Shown piece by piece: positions 8,945 to 17,700 of a stretch of DNA of 64,000 bases. The stretch is taken from NCBI GenBank assembly GCA_028867785.1, contig JAGWFS010000006.1, forward strand, positions 1 to 64,000. Reading direction: 5' to 3'. The notes beneath the pieces are model-generated. The model was not told the DNA's origin and did not search any database. It worked only from the letters and a program-made list of their open reading frames with translations. This stretch comes from Nitrososphaerota archaeon (GTDB lineage Archaea; Thermoproteota; Nitrososphaeria; Nitrososphaerales; Nitrosopumilaceae). A program made the position numbers and the translations under genes. The first letter of the stretch is position 1; the number at the start of each line of letters is the position of its first letter.

Positions 8945-9088
8945 CTATATCAGGATTGCAGTGACGATTCCTGCTCCAATGAATGCGCCAAGACTCAAAA
9001 ACAAGAGGTCAAAGGCTATTACCTTCTTGAAAGGAGCGTGAACCTCTCTTTCCCAGTGCTGCGGAATTAATCTTGTTCCTATTCTATG
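8945..9088 (-). other. Open frame for a small membrane segment without a usual start codon
   Basis: The stretch from 8863 to 9189 has no standard gene of ordinary size. On the minus strand a frame of 47 codons ends at 8945 and reads as a basic amphipathic segment (IPQHWEREVHAPFKKV) followed by a hydrophobic helix (about LLFLSLGAFIGAGIVTAILI). No ATG, GTG or TTG precedes the basic segment; a stop lies at 9089-9091. It may be the end of a decayed gene or a frameshifted member of the small-gene chain upstream. Confidence 0.25.
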
Positions 9089-9097
9089 TCACCTCCA

Positions 9098-9193
9098 CTA
9101 TCCTTCATCCGTGTATACAGTGTCCAAGTAGGCAGACCTAGCCATCACGCACTTTCTGTGGTCAGATTTTTGCACAGTCATACTCTTACTCAT
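9098..9193 (-). CDS. Possible 31-residue peptide, last of the small-gene chain
   Basis: The ATG overlaps the stop of the preceding zinc-ribbon gene as ATGA, like the other junctions in this chain. The product (MSKSMTVQKSDHRKC, then 16 more residues) shows no known motif. Translational coupling is the only support; it could be chance. Confidence 0.3.
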   Translation of the reverse strand: MSKSMTVQKSDHRKCVMARSAYLDTVYTDEG

Positions 9194-9369
9194 TTTTCTT
9201 CACTTCCTTCCGACCAGCATTGTTTGCAATTGCGACAGTATCCAGACATGGAATATTTCATTCCATGATATGCCCAACTTGCAAGGATCTTAGATGAGCT
9301 GCAATTTGGACATGCGATCACGCGTGCCAGATACTTGTCTGATTGTCTTGCCATTACACTCTCATTCAT
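9190..9369 (-). CDS. Small zinc-ribbon protein (59 aa)
   Basis: The product has two CxxC knuckles, CPNC at 20-23 and CRNC at 45-48 followed by KQCW, separated by 21 residues, the layout of a zinc ribbon. It resembles the 64-residue neighbour upstream (CPNC ... CPDC-EKHW) and is probably its duplicate. The ATG overlaps that gene's stop as ATGA. Such proteins may bind DNA, RNA or a protein partner; nothing in the sequence decides which. Function unknown. Confidence 0.65.
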   Translation of the reverse strand: MNESVMARQSDKYLARVIACPNCSSSKILASWAYHGMKYSMSGYCRNCKQCWSEGSEEK

Positions 9370-9560
9370 TTTTCATTCTCCTGTGACCAGTGTTTTTCGC
9401 AGTCAGGGCAGAATCCCTTCATGATGTAGTCCTTTCCGTCATCTACCCATGCCACAAAGACCTCAAACGAACGGCAGTTTGGGCAGACAAATCTAAAGTC
9501 TGGGTAACATGGCGCGCAGATGTTAAGATTGGGCTTTATCTCTGCAAGTATTTGGCTCAT
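9366..9560 (-). CDS. Small zinc-ribbon protein (64 aa)
   Basis: The product shows CPNC (about residues 28-31) and CPDC (54-57) followed by EKHW, a zinc ribbon with an extra pair of cysteines upstream (CAPC). The spacing between knuckles is slightly longer than in its downstream paralogue. The start codon overlaps the stop of the 74-residue gene by one base (TAATG), so the chain 9784-9098 looks like one coupled operon. Function unknown; small zinc ribbons are common in archaeal mobile and accessory DNA. Confidence 0.7.
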   Translation of the reverse strand: MSQILAEIKPNLNICAPCYPDFRFVCPNCRSFEVFVAWVDDGKDYIMKGFCPDCEKHWSQENEK

Positions 9561-9784
9561 TAGTTTACGTGTCTCCCAAGTCTATTTCCATGTCTCATCT
9601 TCAACCTCTGAATTCTGCGAAGCTGTTGCCTAGAATATTCCCGACAAAAGGAGATCGCGTTTGCCTGTATCTCCATACGGTCAAGAAACGATTTGCCCTC
9701 TTCTACCGGATTGTTACTTACCGGAATTTTTATTGGGTTGGGTTCCCAAGCCATTTGTTGGCAATATATCTGATTCTTCATCAC
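9560..9784 (-). CDS. Small basic protein of unknown function (74 aa)
   Basis: It is the first gene of the small-gene chain. The N-terminal half is rich in Pro and Asn; the C-terminal half (from about FLDRMEIQANAISF) is predicted helical and ends in a strongly basic RQQLRRIQRLKMRHGNR segment that could bind nucleic acid. No family recognised. The existence of the gene is supported by the one-base overlap with the downstream zinc-ribbon gene. Confidence 0.5.
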   Translation of the reverse strand: MMKNQIYCQQMAWEPNPIKIPVSNNPVEEGKSFLDRMEIQANAISFCREYSRQQLRRIQRLKMRHGNRLGRHVN

Positions 9785-9858
9785 GATGTAATAGATATCA
9801 TATTATAATACAAAATCCGAATTTTGTTTGTACCAGTCTTAAAAAAGTTAAGACCAGA

Positions 9859-9868
9859 TTATATAAAA
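9859..9868 (+). promoter_or_regulatory. TATA box for the PDZ membrane protein gene
   Basis: TTATATAAAA is centred about 25 bases before the GTG at 9888. This decides for GTG as a leaderless start; no ATG is available in frame nearby. Confidence 0.6.
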
Positions 9869-9887
9869 AATTGATTCATGAAAATAT

Positions 9888-11090
9888 GTGAACAATTATG
9901 TGGAATTGACTCTGGGTGAACGGGTTCATCTGGCAAGTAAAGATCTTAGAAATATTCTAAAGCCATCAATCGTTGCTGCGATAGTTGGACTCGGAATTAT
10001 TGCAGTCGTCGGTAGTGTAACCCATATTGCTTCCACTACCATTAACGAATATGCATACGCCGTATATAGGATAAATTCTGCAACCGGCCCACTTTGTGAC
10101 CCATTAAATTTTGTTCCCGTAGGCGATAACGATCCTGCCAAAGTAAAAGTGCTTGAAGGACAGAATGCAGACAAGGCTGGAATGTTGACAGGCGACATAA
10201 TAACAAAAATCAATGGAATGCAAATTACAAACGCCAGAATGTTCAATAATTTACAAAACATATTTCCAAATCTAAAACCGGGTGATGCTGTAAATGTGGA
10301 GATATTTCGTAGCGATCAACAAGTCCCGTTTACTGTTCAGGCAGTCCAGTCTCTCAATAATCCAAAAGCTGTCTCATTGGGAATGATAATTCCTGCTAAA
10401 TGCTCCATGTATTACGAGCTAAAAGAAGAAAAGAAGGAGTATGGACCAGAATTGATAGCTGTCGTTTCTGATAATCTGGATAATATACGCAACATAGCAG
10501 GCATATTTGCCACAATTTTTGGTTTCTTTTTGATATTGACATTATGGAAGGGAAGAAAACTGAGTAACGAAATAAATGACTGGGAAAAGGCTTATCTTGA
10601 CCAACACTATGTGCTGACTTTTGAGACAAATACACCACTTGGTTCTACAAATGGAGAGAAGATCTTCAATATGGCTCAGATGGTCTTCCCCGAACTGAGG
10701 CAAAAAGATGGCAAGGCAGCACACTGGCAAGGCAGCATCGCGGGAAAAAACAATTATATTTTTGATTGTTTTCAGACTACAAACGAATCTAGACCCAGAT
10801 TATTTGTGGTAAAATATTTTGATGAAAACGTGACAGTTGATTTGAAGAAACTCCAAGAATTGTACCAAGCAGTAAATGAAAGCAAGAGATTGTCCCCATT
10901 AAAAAATACGATAAAAAACCTAGAAAAGACAAGGATTTTCAGAATAATATGCGTTGCTCAAAAATACGATGAGGATGTTTTGGATGACTCTAAAAAAGAA
11001 GAGATCTTAAACAAGCTCTCAGAATATCCTCTCGATCTGATTCTGGAAAGAGACGGCAGCTACTCAGTTCTCTGGGCATCTACTAATTAA
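9888..11090 (+). CDS. Membrane protein with an extracytoplasmic PDZ domain
   Basis: The 400-residue protein starts with a cytoplasmic segment, a first membrane helix (about 28-50, PSIVAAIVGLGIIAVVGSV), then a PDZ-like domain (about 85-160) with the ligand-groove features AGMLTGDIITKINGMQI, then a second helix (about 205-220, GIFATIFGFFLIL). The C-terminal half is cytoplasmic, mixed alpha/beta, without a recognised family; it has a VVKYFDENVTV strand and a final RIICVAQKYDEDVL segment. There are no protease motifs, so it is unlikely to be a peptidase by itself. It may sense or scaffold surface proteins. A winged-helix gene follows 21 bases later and could be its partner. Confidence 0.6.
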   Translation: MNNYVELTLGERVHLASKDLRNILKPSIVAAIVGLGIIAVVGSVTHIASTTINEYAYAVYRINSATGPLCDPLNFVPVGDNDPAKVKVLEGQNADKAGMLTGDIITKINGMQITNARMFNNLQNIFPNLKPGDAVNVEIFRSDQQVPFTVQAVQSLNNPKAVSLGMIIPAKCSMYYELKEEKKEYGPELIAVVSDNLDNIRNIAGIFATIFGFFLILTLWKGRKLSNEINDWEKAYLDQHYVLTFETNTPLGSTNGEKIFNMAQMVFPELRQKDGKAAHWQGSIAGKNNYIFDCFQTTNESRPRLFVVKYFDENVTVDLKKLQELYQAVNESKRLSPLKNTIKNLEKTRIFRIICVAQKYDEDVLDDSKKEEILNKLSEYPLDLILERDGSYSVLWASTN

Positions 11091-11111
11091 TCCTAGTATC
11101 ATACCCATGTC

Positions 11112-11450
11112 ATGCCGCAGTCAGGCCCACGTTTACGCAAATATGGTAGCAAGGACGGTACCAAGCTTAGAATACTAAGTTATCTCTATTCTCACTCAGA
11201 AGGAGCAAACCAGAACACGATAAACTCATTGCCTGGTCTGAATTCGCAAAGATGGGATATCATAAAAGACATTTTATCAGAGTTATCTCAATCTGGAGCT
11301 ATAGCAATAGAAAGTCATGATGAAATAAAAAAAGGGGCAGTCATTTACAAGATTACAACAAAAGGCAAAGAGACAGTGGAAAAGATAAAAGAGCTGCAAA
11401 AAATTGGACTAGACTCTACCTTTGATTTATTCCGAGGTTTGGAAGAATAG
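11112..11450 (+). CDS. Winged-helix DNA-binding protein
   Basis: The 112-residue product matches a winged helix-turn-helix: TKLRILSYLYSHSEGANQ (helix 1 and 2), LNSQRWDIIKDILSELSQSGAI (recognition helix) and the wing AVIYKITTKGKETVEKI. It ends with a short acidic helix. Similar small regulators are abundant in Nitrososphaerota. It lies just downstream of the PDZ gene, but TTAATTAAT-like sequence near 11083-11091 may give it its own promoter. Target genes unknown. Confidence 0.65.
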   Translation: MPQSGPRLRKYGSKDGTKLRILSYLYSHSEGANQNTINSLPGLNSQRWDIIKDILSELSQSGAIAIESHDEIKKGAVIYKITTKGKETVEKIKELQKIGLDSTFDLFRGLEE

Positions 11451-11587
11451 GGATTTTTGATTGTTTTCATGTAAGTCATGTGGCTAAATCTAACTCAAAA
11501 TAAAAAATCGAAAAGGGCCCAGTTGCACCATTAATCAGACCCTCTGGATCCTCTCAAGTCTTACAACATTATTTTTAAAAATATGCC

Positions 11588-11977
11588 ATGCCACAATTTA
11601 TTATCATCAAATTGCAGACTCTTAATGTGAAAGACATAGAGCTAAAGTTAGAAAACCTGAACATAAGGCCACATGAAATAATCAAGGCCAGAATACAGGT
11701 GAACTATCCTGGCAGATATGATGGCGTGGTTGTAAACACGCAGATATTAAACTCCAATCAACTCGTCGTTTACAGATCGTACAACAACAAGACAATCTCG
11801 CAGAATGTATCACGATTATTTATCAATAGAAATGATATGCCCCAAAATTCTGCAGAGTTTACAGCTTCAATCGAGTTTGAGCCAAAGGAGGCTCACGAGG
11901 TAAAATTCAGAGCCTCAATAATACAGGAACACAAAGAGATAGAAAGTGTTATTTTATTTACAAGGTTGGTTGTCTAG
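11588..11977 (+). CDS. Conserved-looking beta-rich protein, function unknown
   Basis: The 129-residue product has no signal peptide or membrane helix. It alternates short hydrophobic strands with polar loops (IKARIQVNY, DGVVVNTQIL, AEFTASIEF, HEVKFRASII), like an immunoglobulin or C2-type beta sandwich. No family recognised. It stands alone between the winged-helix gene and the convergent cupredoxin gene. Confidence 0.5.
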   Translation: MPQFIIIKLQTLNVKDIELKLENLNIRPHEIIKARIQVNYPGRYDGVVVNTQILNSNQLVVYRSYNNKTISQNVSRLFINRNDMPQNSAEFTASIEFEPKEAHEVKFRASIIQEHKEIESVILFTRLVV

Positions 11978-11994
11978 CAGGTTTTACTTGCGCG

Positions 11995-12462
11995 CTAGGA
12001 GGTGAGTGCTCCTGGAACAATATCCACCTCGCCTTTCATCCACGGGTGCACCTTGCAAAAGTACGGAATCTGGGCTGTCTGGGTAAACAGGAAGGTATAC
12101 GTCTTCCCTGGCATTATTGCGTCAGAGCCAAAGGCCCCGCTGTACGCGTCCTTGTAACCTGTTTTAGGCGTGACATAGTGGGCTGCCGAATCATGGTTGG
12201 TCCATACTATCAGATTGGCCACTCCCAGCTGCACGTCTTGTTTCTTTGGCACAAAGTTTTGCTGCTGGTTCGGATTTACGGCCCCGGTTACAATTGAAAT
12301 CTGCGTAGTCTGGCCCGGTTTGAGGACCTTCTCAGGTATGACTGGTTTTGCGTTATACTCCGGAATGTAATAGAGCTGATAATACGATACACCGACAGCT
12401 GCTCCCACTATGACTGCTATTAGCGCTATCCCATATGCGTGGCTTGATGTAGGAACGCTCAA
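11995..12462 (-). CDS. Membrane-anchored plastocyanin-like blue copper protein
   Basis: The 155-residue protein has an N-terminal membrane helix (about 9-31) that anchors a cupredoxin domain outside the cell. The type 1 copper ligands fit His in NHDSAAHYV, Cys in PYFCKVHPWMKG, the His two residues on and the Met three residues after that. Such proteins replace cytochrome c as electron carriers in ammonia-oxidising archaea. It lies 55 bases after the cytochrome b gene on the same strand, so it probably accepts electrons from that complex. Copper-protein call is strong; the partner is inferred from position. Confidence 0.85.
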   Translation of the reverse strand: MSVPTSSHAYGIALIAVIVGAAVGVSYYQLYYIPEYNAKPVIPEKVLKPGQTTQISIVTGAVNPNQQQNFVPKKQDVQLGVANLIVWTNHDSAAHYVTPKTGYKDAYSGAFGSDAIMPGKTYTFLFTQTAQIPYFCKVHPWMKGEVDIVPGALTS

Positions 12463-12517
12463 CTAGCCGTTGATTTTTTTGCTAGTCTTATAAAGTTATA
12501 CACCCAAAAGTTGCATA

Positions 12518-14080
12518 TCAGCGATTTTTAAGATCAAATTTTCCGATAGTCGGATTGTTTAGGTTCTCCATCCCTACTGCCTTGATTTCGGGTGCAGCTT
12601 CTTGTGGCTTTGGCGGCGTCAGTTTTCCAACATCTTCTTTTGGAGGAACTTTTCCTAGCGATTCAGGACCTTCCAAGGGTTTTGCAGGTTCTGTCTGTTG
12701 CGGGGGTGGAGCAGGTGTCTTTTTTGCCTCATTTAGGCCATGCCTGTAGAGATGGAACAGACCGGCAAATACCATCAGTCCTAGTCCTACCAAGAACAAT
12801 GAAATGTTCTTCATTCCGGCTAGTGCCGCATTGTATGCGGCTATGTTTATGTATACTTGGAATATCAACAGGGCTATAATGAGCCAGTTTATCCATTTGC
12901 CTGACAAATTAATCGGAGCTACTGATTTATGCGGCCCTTTTGAAGCAGCCAACTTGGCCTTTCTTTCTGCCTCCTTGGCAAGCAGTATCATCATGTATGA
13001 GAACCCAAAACTTATCGGTACAAGAAGTAGCATTATCGTATAGAAGAATACCGGATCTATCACGAGTCTGGCAACCAGCGGCTTTGAAACGTCAGGCGTA
13101 ATGTAAAATCCCCAATATGTTGTTACCATGACTTGTGCTATGCCGGTTATTCCAAACGCCGTAACTATTGGCCTGTCCTTCCAGGAGAATTTTTTGTACC
13201 GGTCAATAAACGGAGTCATGGCTATGGCCACAATGAATATTCCGGGCCACAAGACTCCAGTTATAAATTTGTTATACATAGTTCTAAGGAAGGCATAGAT
13301 TCCCGTGAGATACCATTCGGGCACAGTGATGCCTGGCGGTACTGTCGGCTGAAATTTTGAGCCAAGATCCACAGGAAACACGCCTCCTGTCATAAGTATG
13401 GCCCCAGAAATTGCCATCACCATAGGTACATCAAATACCAAGAATCGTGGCAGGTGTACTGCCATCAGTCCCAGCATTACAATAGGCAGAACGAATACGT
13501 GCAGTGTATAGAATCTCAGTATAAAGTCTGCAAAGCCAGAGCCAAACATTGCATCACGTATGGTCGGCCCTACCACCGGTATTGAGTTGGTAAGCGAGGC
13601 GGCAATACTGATTGCAAGCTCTGCACGTTCACTGAAAATTATATCATAACCTGTAAAAGCCTCCAGAATTGTTACTGTGCCCAGTACAACTCCTGTTACC
13701 CAGATTATCTCGTTTCGTATTTTGTATCTGCCGCTAAAGTATTGGTAATACATGTGCAGCACAGCAAGAAGGACCATTGCATTTGATGCATGATAATGAA
13801 TATTCCTAATCATAAACCCGTATGGGACAACATTATTGATTTTAGCAACGCTGTCCCACGCTCTGTCCAGTATAGGTTCGTAATAGAACATCAACAGGGC
13901 TCCAGAAACTCCCAGTATGATGAATGTAACAAAGGTCAACATGCCCAAGAACCCAAACGGGCTTACAAATCTAGCCGGAAATGAGAACTTTGTTCCTATG
14001 AATACAGTTCTCTCTAGTCCATCCCAGATCCAGTAGCAGAAATCTGCAAAACCGTTTTTACGTTTTAAGGAGACGACCAT
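12518..14080 (-). CDS. Cytochrome b (complex III-like, b6-type haem spacing)
   Basis: This is the di-haem membrane subunit that oxidises quinol together with the Rieske protein. The 520 residues contain the full N-terminal four-helix haem core and the C-terminal subunit IV-like part with a PEWY motif (PEWYLTGIYA), the quinol-site signature. Haem histidines are spaced with 13 residues between them in helix B (NIHYHASNAM...VLHMYY) and 14 in helix D (TLHVFVLP...AVHLPRF), the latter as in cytochrome b6. A proline-rich soluble tail (from about residue 450) is unusual. Its start overlaps the Rieske gene by 23 bases. Confidence 0.92.
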   Translation of the reverse strand: MVVSLKRKNGFADFCYWIWDGLERTVFIGTKFSFPARFVSPFGFLGMLTFVTFIILGVSGALLMFYYEPILDRAWDSVAKINNVVPYGFMIRNIHYHASNAMVLLAVLHMYYQYFSGRYKIRNEIIWVTGVVLGTVTILEAFTGYDIIFSERAELAISIAASLTNSIPVVGPTIRDAMFGSGFADFILRFYTLHVFVLPIVMLGLMAVHLPRFLVFDVPMVMAISGAILMTGGVFPVDLGSKFQPTVPPGITVPEWYLTGIYAFLRTMYNKFITGVLWPGIFIVAIAMTPFIDRYKKFSWKDRPIVTAFGITGIAQVMVTTYWGFYITPDVSKPLVARLVIDPVFFYTIMLLLVPISFGFSYMMILLAKEAERKAKLAASKGPHKSVAPINLSGKWINWLIIALLIFQVYINIAAYNAALAGMKNISLFLVGLGLMVFAGLFHLYRHGLNEAKKTPAPPPQQTEPAKPLEGPESLGKVPPKEDVGKLTPPKPQEAAPEIKAVGMENLNNPTIGKFDLKNR

Positions 14081-14663
14081 ATCCTACCACTCCATTTTCG
14101 TTTACGTTCCACACAGCTGGCTTTATCCACAGATCTCCCTTGTCATCAGCTTCAAGATAAAGTGTAGCAAGCACGTTTGACGGCGGAGCTTGAAGTGATG
14201 CAGGGCCTGCAAATGCCTTGCCATCCAGTGGATTGTACATACTGCCGTGACAGGGACATTCGCCTCTTTTTCTGCCATCCTGCGGCCAGTATTTCCACAG
14301 ACACCATAAATGCAAACACACCATACTGTAAACACGAAAAGCGCTAACATCCTCTGCATCGCCGCCTAATTCTGAAGGCAGTCGGATAAACTGCCATTTT
14401 TTAAACGCCCCTTGATCAAGAACCGGATCTCCAGAGGACGGATATGTTATGACTTCGGAGCTATTTTTTGGAAATGTCTTGACGTTTGCCACTGTGCCGT
14501 CTGACAATGTTACCTGGACTTTGGAAGGAACTATGTTTGAAGGGTTTGGCATGAATTGCCCCCACGGAACAAAGGGTGCAAATGTGGTTGCCACGCCTGC
14601 AGCACCTAGAAGTTTGAGAAAGTCTCGCCTAGTTACTGTACCCCTAGTATCTTGCTCAGACAT
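14058..14663 (-). CDS. Rieske [2Fe-2S] protein with Tat signal
   Basis: The 201-residue protein begins with a twin-arginine signal (TRRDFLKLLG, residues 11-20) and a hydrophobic stretch, so it is exported folded and anchored. Cluster ligands are Cys116 and His118 in box I (CLHLWC) and Cys136 and His139 in box II (CPCHGS), with Cys121 and Cys138 for the disulfide. Box I differs from the common CTHLGC in two places (Thr to Leu, Gly to Trp). It is the first gene of the operon with cytochrome b and the cupredoxin and works as the quinol-oxidising subunit. Confidence 0.92.
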   Translation of the reverse strand: MSEQDTRGTVTRRDFLKLLGAAGVATTFAPFVPWGQFMPNPSNIVPSKVQVTLSDGTVANVKTFPKNSSEVITYPSSGDPVLDQGAFKKWQFIRLPSELGGDAEDVSAFRVYSMVCLHLWCLWKYWPQDGRKRGECPCHGSMYNPLDGKAFAGPASLQAPPSNVLATLYLEADDKGDLWIKPAVWNVNENGVVGYGRLLKT

Positions 14664-14702
14664 CCAAAGCTTCGTGGCTGAAAAATTGCATATAAACCTT
14701 GT

Positions 14703-17700
14703 CTAAGTTCTTCCTGAAAATCTAAATTTTTTAAAAGTAATGACAGATATCAAAGATGCAATTGCAATTCCAACCAATATTTCAATCAAAGTTATAAAAT
14801 TCTGATCGCTTGAGCCGTGGATAAAACCAGAACCTAACATGAAATTATTTACAGTGATTACAATTTTTTTGTCTGCAGTATTTTCTGCCTTGTCTTTGGC
14901 AATGACCTCAATATGATATACACCATTTGGTAGTGTCCTAGTGTCATACTGGAATGTCGTATTGTCAAGAACCGTTTGATTTGGAAGCTTTACTGCGAGC
15001 CAGTTCTTTTCCAATGGATTGGTTTCGTTTATGATCAAGTTGATTTGAATTATTCCTGAGACGGTAGACCCGTTTGTGGGCGATTCAAGAATTATTGCAG
15101 GAGGAGTATTGTCTACTACAAATTTGAAATCCTTTGATGCAATATGTCCTACTGTATCTGACGCGGTAATTCTCACATCATGCAACCCATCTTGGAGACT
15201 CTCAATAGAATTTTCCAATGCAGAATCGTTGAATTCTTTTGATGCTGAGGAATCTACAGAGTATTTTAGATCTTGGATGCCATCGCCAGTTATTGTGGAG
15301 GTAACCTTGTAAGTATTGTTGATAAATTGCGGGATTTTCAGATTTATCTGAGGCGGGCTCTCATTTGGCAGAATTGTTGAAAACTTGGCCGCCACTGTTA
15401 TCGGTTCCGCGGTTGACCTTCCTCCAAACAGCGTAGTATGAACCAGCACGGAATACACCCCTGTTTGGTTGATGGGTGCGTATACTTCTGTTGACGTATT
15501 GTCCTTGTTTTTAATTGGATAAAATCCTCCACCCTCACTAAATGGCGTACTTGGTCCTAGCCAGTCTCCACTTGGCCACCCCTGAAACTGTCCCAGTATT
15601 CCAGCCGGAACGTTTGTTTGGATTATCTTTCCTTGCGGATCAATTACAAAGACGGACAGATTGGTGTCTGGATCTTCCCAAGAGATAATCATTGTTGCCG
15701 CGTTTATTGTCTTGTCATTGACATCAAAGTAATATTCACGCCAGTCCCCAGCGTTATATCTATTAGACATGTCGAATCCACCTCCCACGTATCCATTTCC
15801 AAAAATAGCATCTCCCTTTGATCCCAGAATAACGGTTGGCAGGTCCTTTGGTTGCAATTTTTTCAATACAACGTATGACACGGGCACATTTACCGTATGC
15901 GACTTGTCGTTAAATGATATGAATCCCTGATAGACTCCTGGTTTTTCATCGGACGGTACAACAAGTGTTGCATATGTAGTGATTTTGCTCTGGGGTTTTA
16001 CCGTGATGTCGTTTGAGTCAAGCCATACTTGACTCCATTGAGCTTTTTTGTAATAGCTTGCAGTAACAGTATAATTGATTGAGGTAGAATTTTCTTTTGT
16101 ATCCCCAGACCAGTATGAATACCGTGTAGGAACCGGATATACGCCTACGAGAGGCACGTGTGCAAATTTCGAGCCAGGATCGGATACCCTCACTTCTTGG
16201 ACTGTTCCCCATGTACCGCCCCTGTTAACAAGTGAGAGGTCTTTGTATGTTGGTTTTGTATCATTGTTCTTGTTGTTCCAATCATACAGATAGAGCGACG
16301 ATATTTTGATGTCATCTGCATATGTTTTGGCAGAAGAGTTCATGAATTCTGAGAATGGAAATGCCAGATCAAGCACCATCAGTGATGCATCAGGAGGTAT
16401 TGAGTTTGATTTTTGGGAAAGAGACGGCGGATTTGTATGGTTTGTTATCTGAGCAAGCGGTATATAGTCAGGTCTGTAAACTCCGGGTTTTTTGATTGCA
16501 GGGTCTTGCATGCGCGGCTCTGTGGTTCCGTTATACTGGGACGTTTTCATCAGATCAAGTTTTTGCGGTTCTATTTCTACTTTAATGTCGTTGTCTGTCG
16601 GGTTTTCAATTGTAAAGGCTGCAGTTGTCCTGTCCCCAGGATACAGCCTTCCGGCAAACCAAGGGGTTTCTGGAAGCGAGGAATTATCCAGTTGAAGCGT
16701 CTTCAACCCAAATGCAGATAAATTCATGGAACCAACTGCAGGACTTAGAACTTTGTTTACATTAGAATATGTTGCATTGTTGTAAACCTGAAAAGTGTTT
16801 TCTTTTCCCAATACATAGTTGATTGCACTTGTTACATTGATCAGTCCGGCACCTTGGGCAAAAGGATCGTTGCCCAGATCTTCAGCAGTAGACATCAGTA
16901 TGTTTTTCACCGTAAATGGATTGTATGATATGCCTTTATCGTGCAGAGCTTGCATCACGATGGCAGCAGAGCCGGCAACAAGCGGGGCCGCAAGGCTTGT
17001 CCCTCCAAATAAGGAAAATGATCCCGTCGAGTTTTTGTTGTAGTGTGTAACCGAAGTCGGTGTAAAACTATACTCCCCTATTGCCATTATGTCGGGTTTT
17101 GGGTCTCCTATCAACGACGGTCCCTTGCTTGAAAATCCAGATATGTCTCCGGAATACAACGTGCTGTTTCCAAATCTTGGCTGTCCCTTGAATGGTCCAT
17201 AGCCCACAAAGATGTTATCGGTTGCCGCCCCAACAGTCAGGCCAAACGGTGCTGCATCAGGACTGCCTATTGTCCCGTATCCCGGCCCGGCATTGCCTGA
17301 GCTGCTTACGGTGAGTATTCCCGGATAGTTCGGGTCTAGCGAACCTGGGACATCAAGTGCGCTAAGCAAGAGAGATTCCACGTCAAGACCCGGAACCGAC
17401 CCTAGTGCGGGAAAAGTGGAGATTCCCCAGCTGTTGGACAGAATATCGACTCGTGGTGCTCCTGAAAGTTTCCAATGATTCCCATTCTGATCAAACCCGG
17501 CAGCCCACAGCCACCCGTATATTGCGTCACCGAGCCACAGTGCCTTTATTGGAACTATCTTTGATCCAGGAGCAACTCCCCGTATTACATATTTTGTAGA
17601 ATTTCCGTAGATGTCATACTGCTGCTTTCCTTGTGACGTTATTGATGCCGCAGTGGCAGTTCCGTGTCCTTGATAATCATACATTACGCCAAAAAAGTTT

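Noticed and set aside
8873-9070. Plus-strand frame of 65 codons after tRNA-Arg
   Set aside because: The composition is not protein-like, and the opposite strand encodes a better membrane-helix segment.
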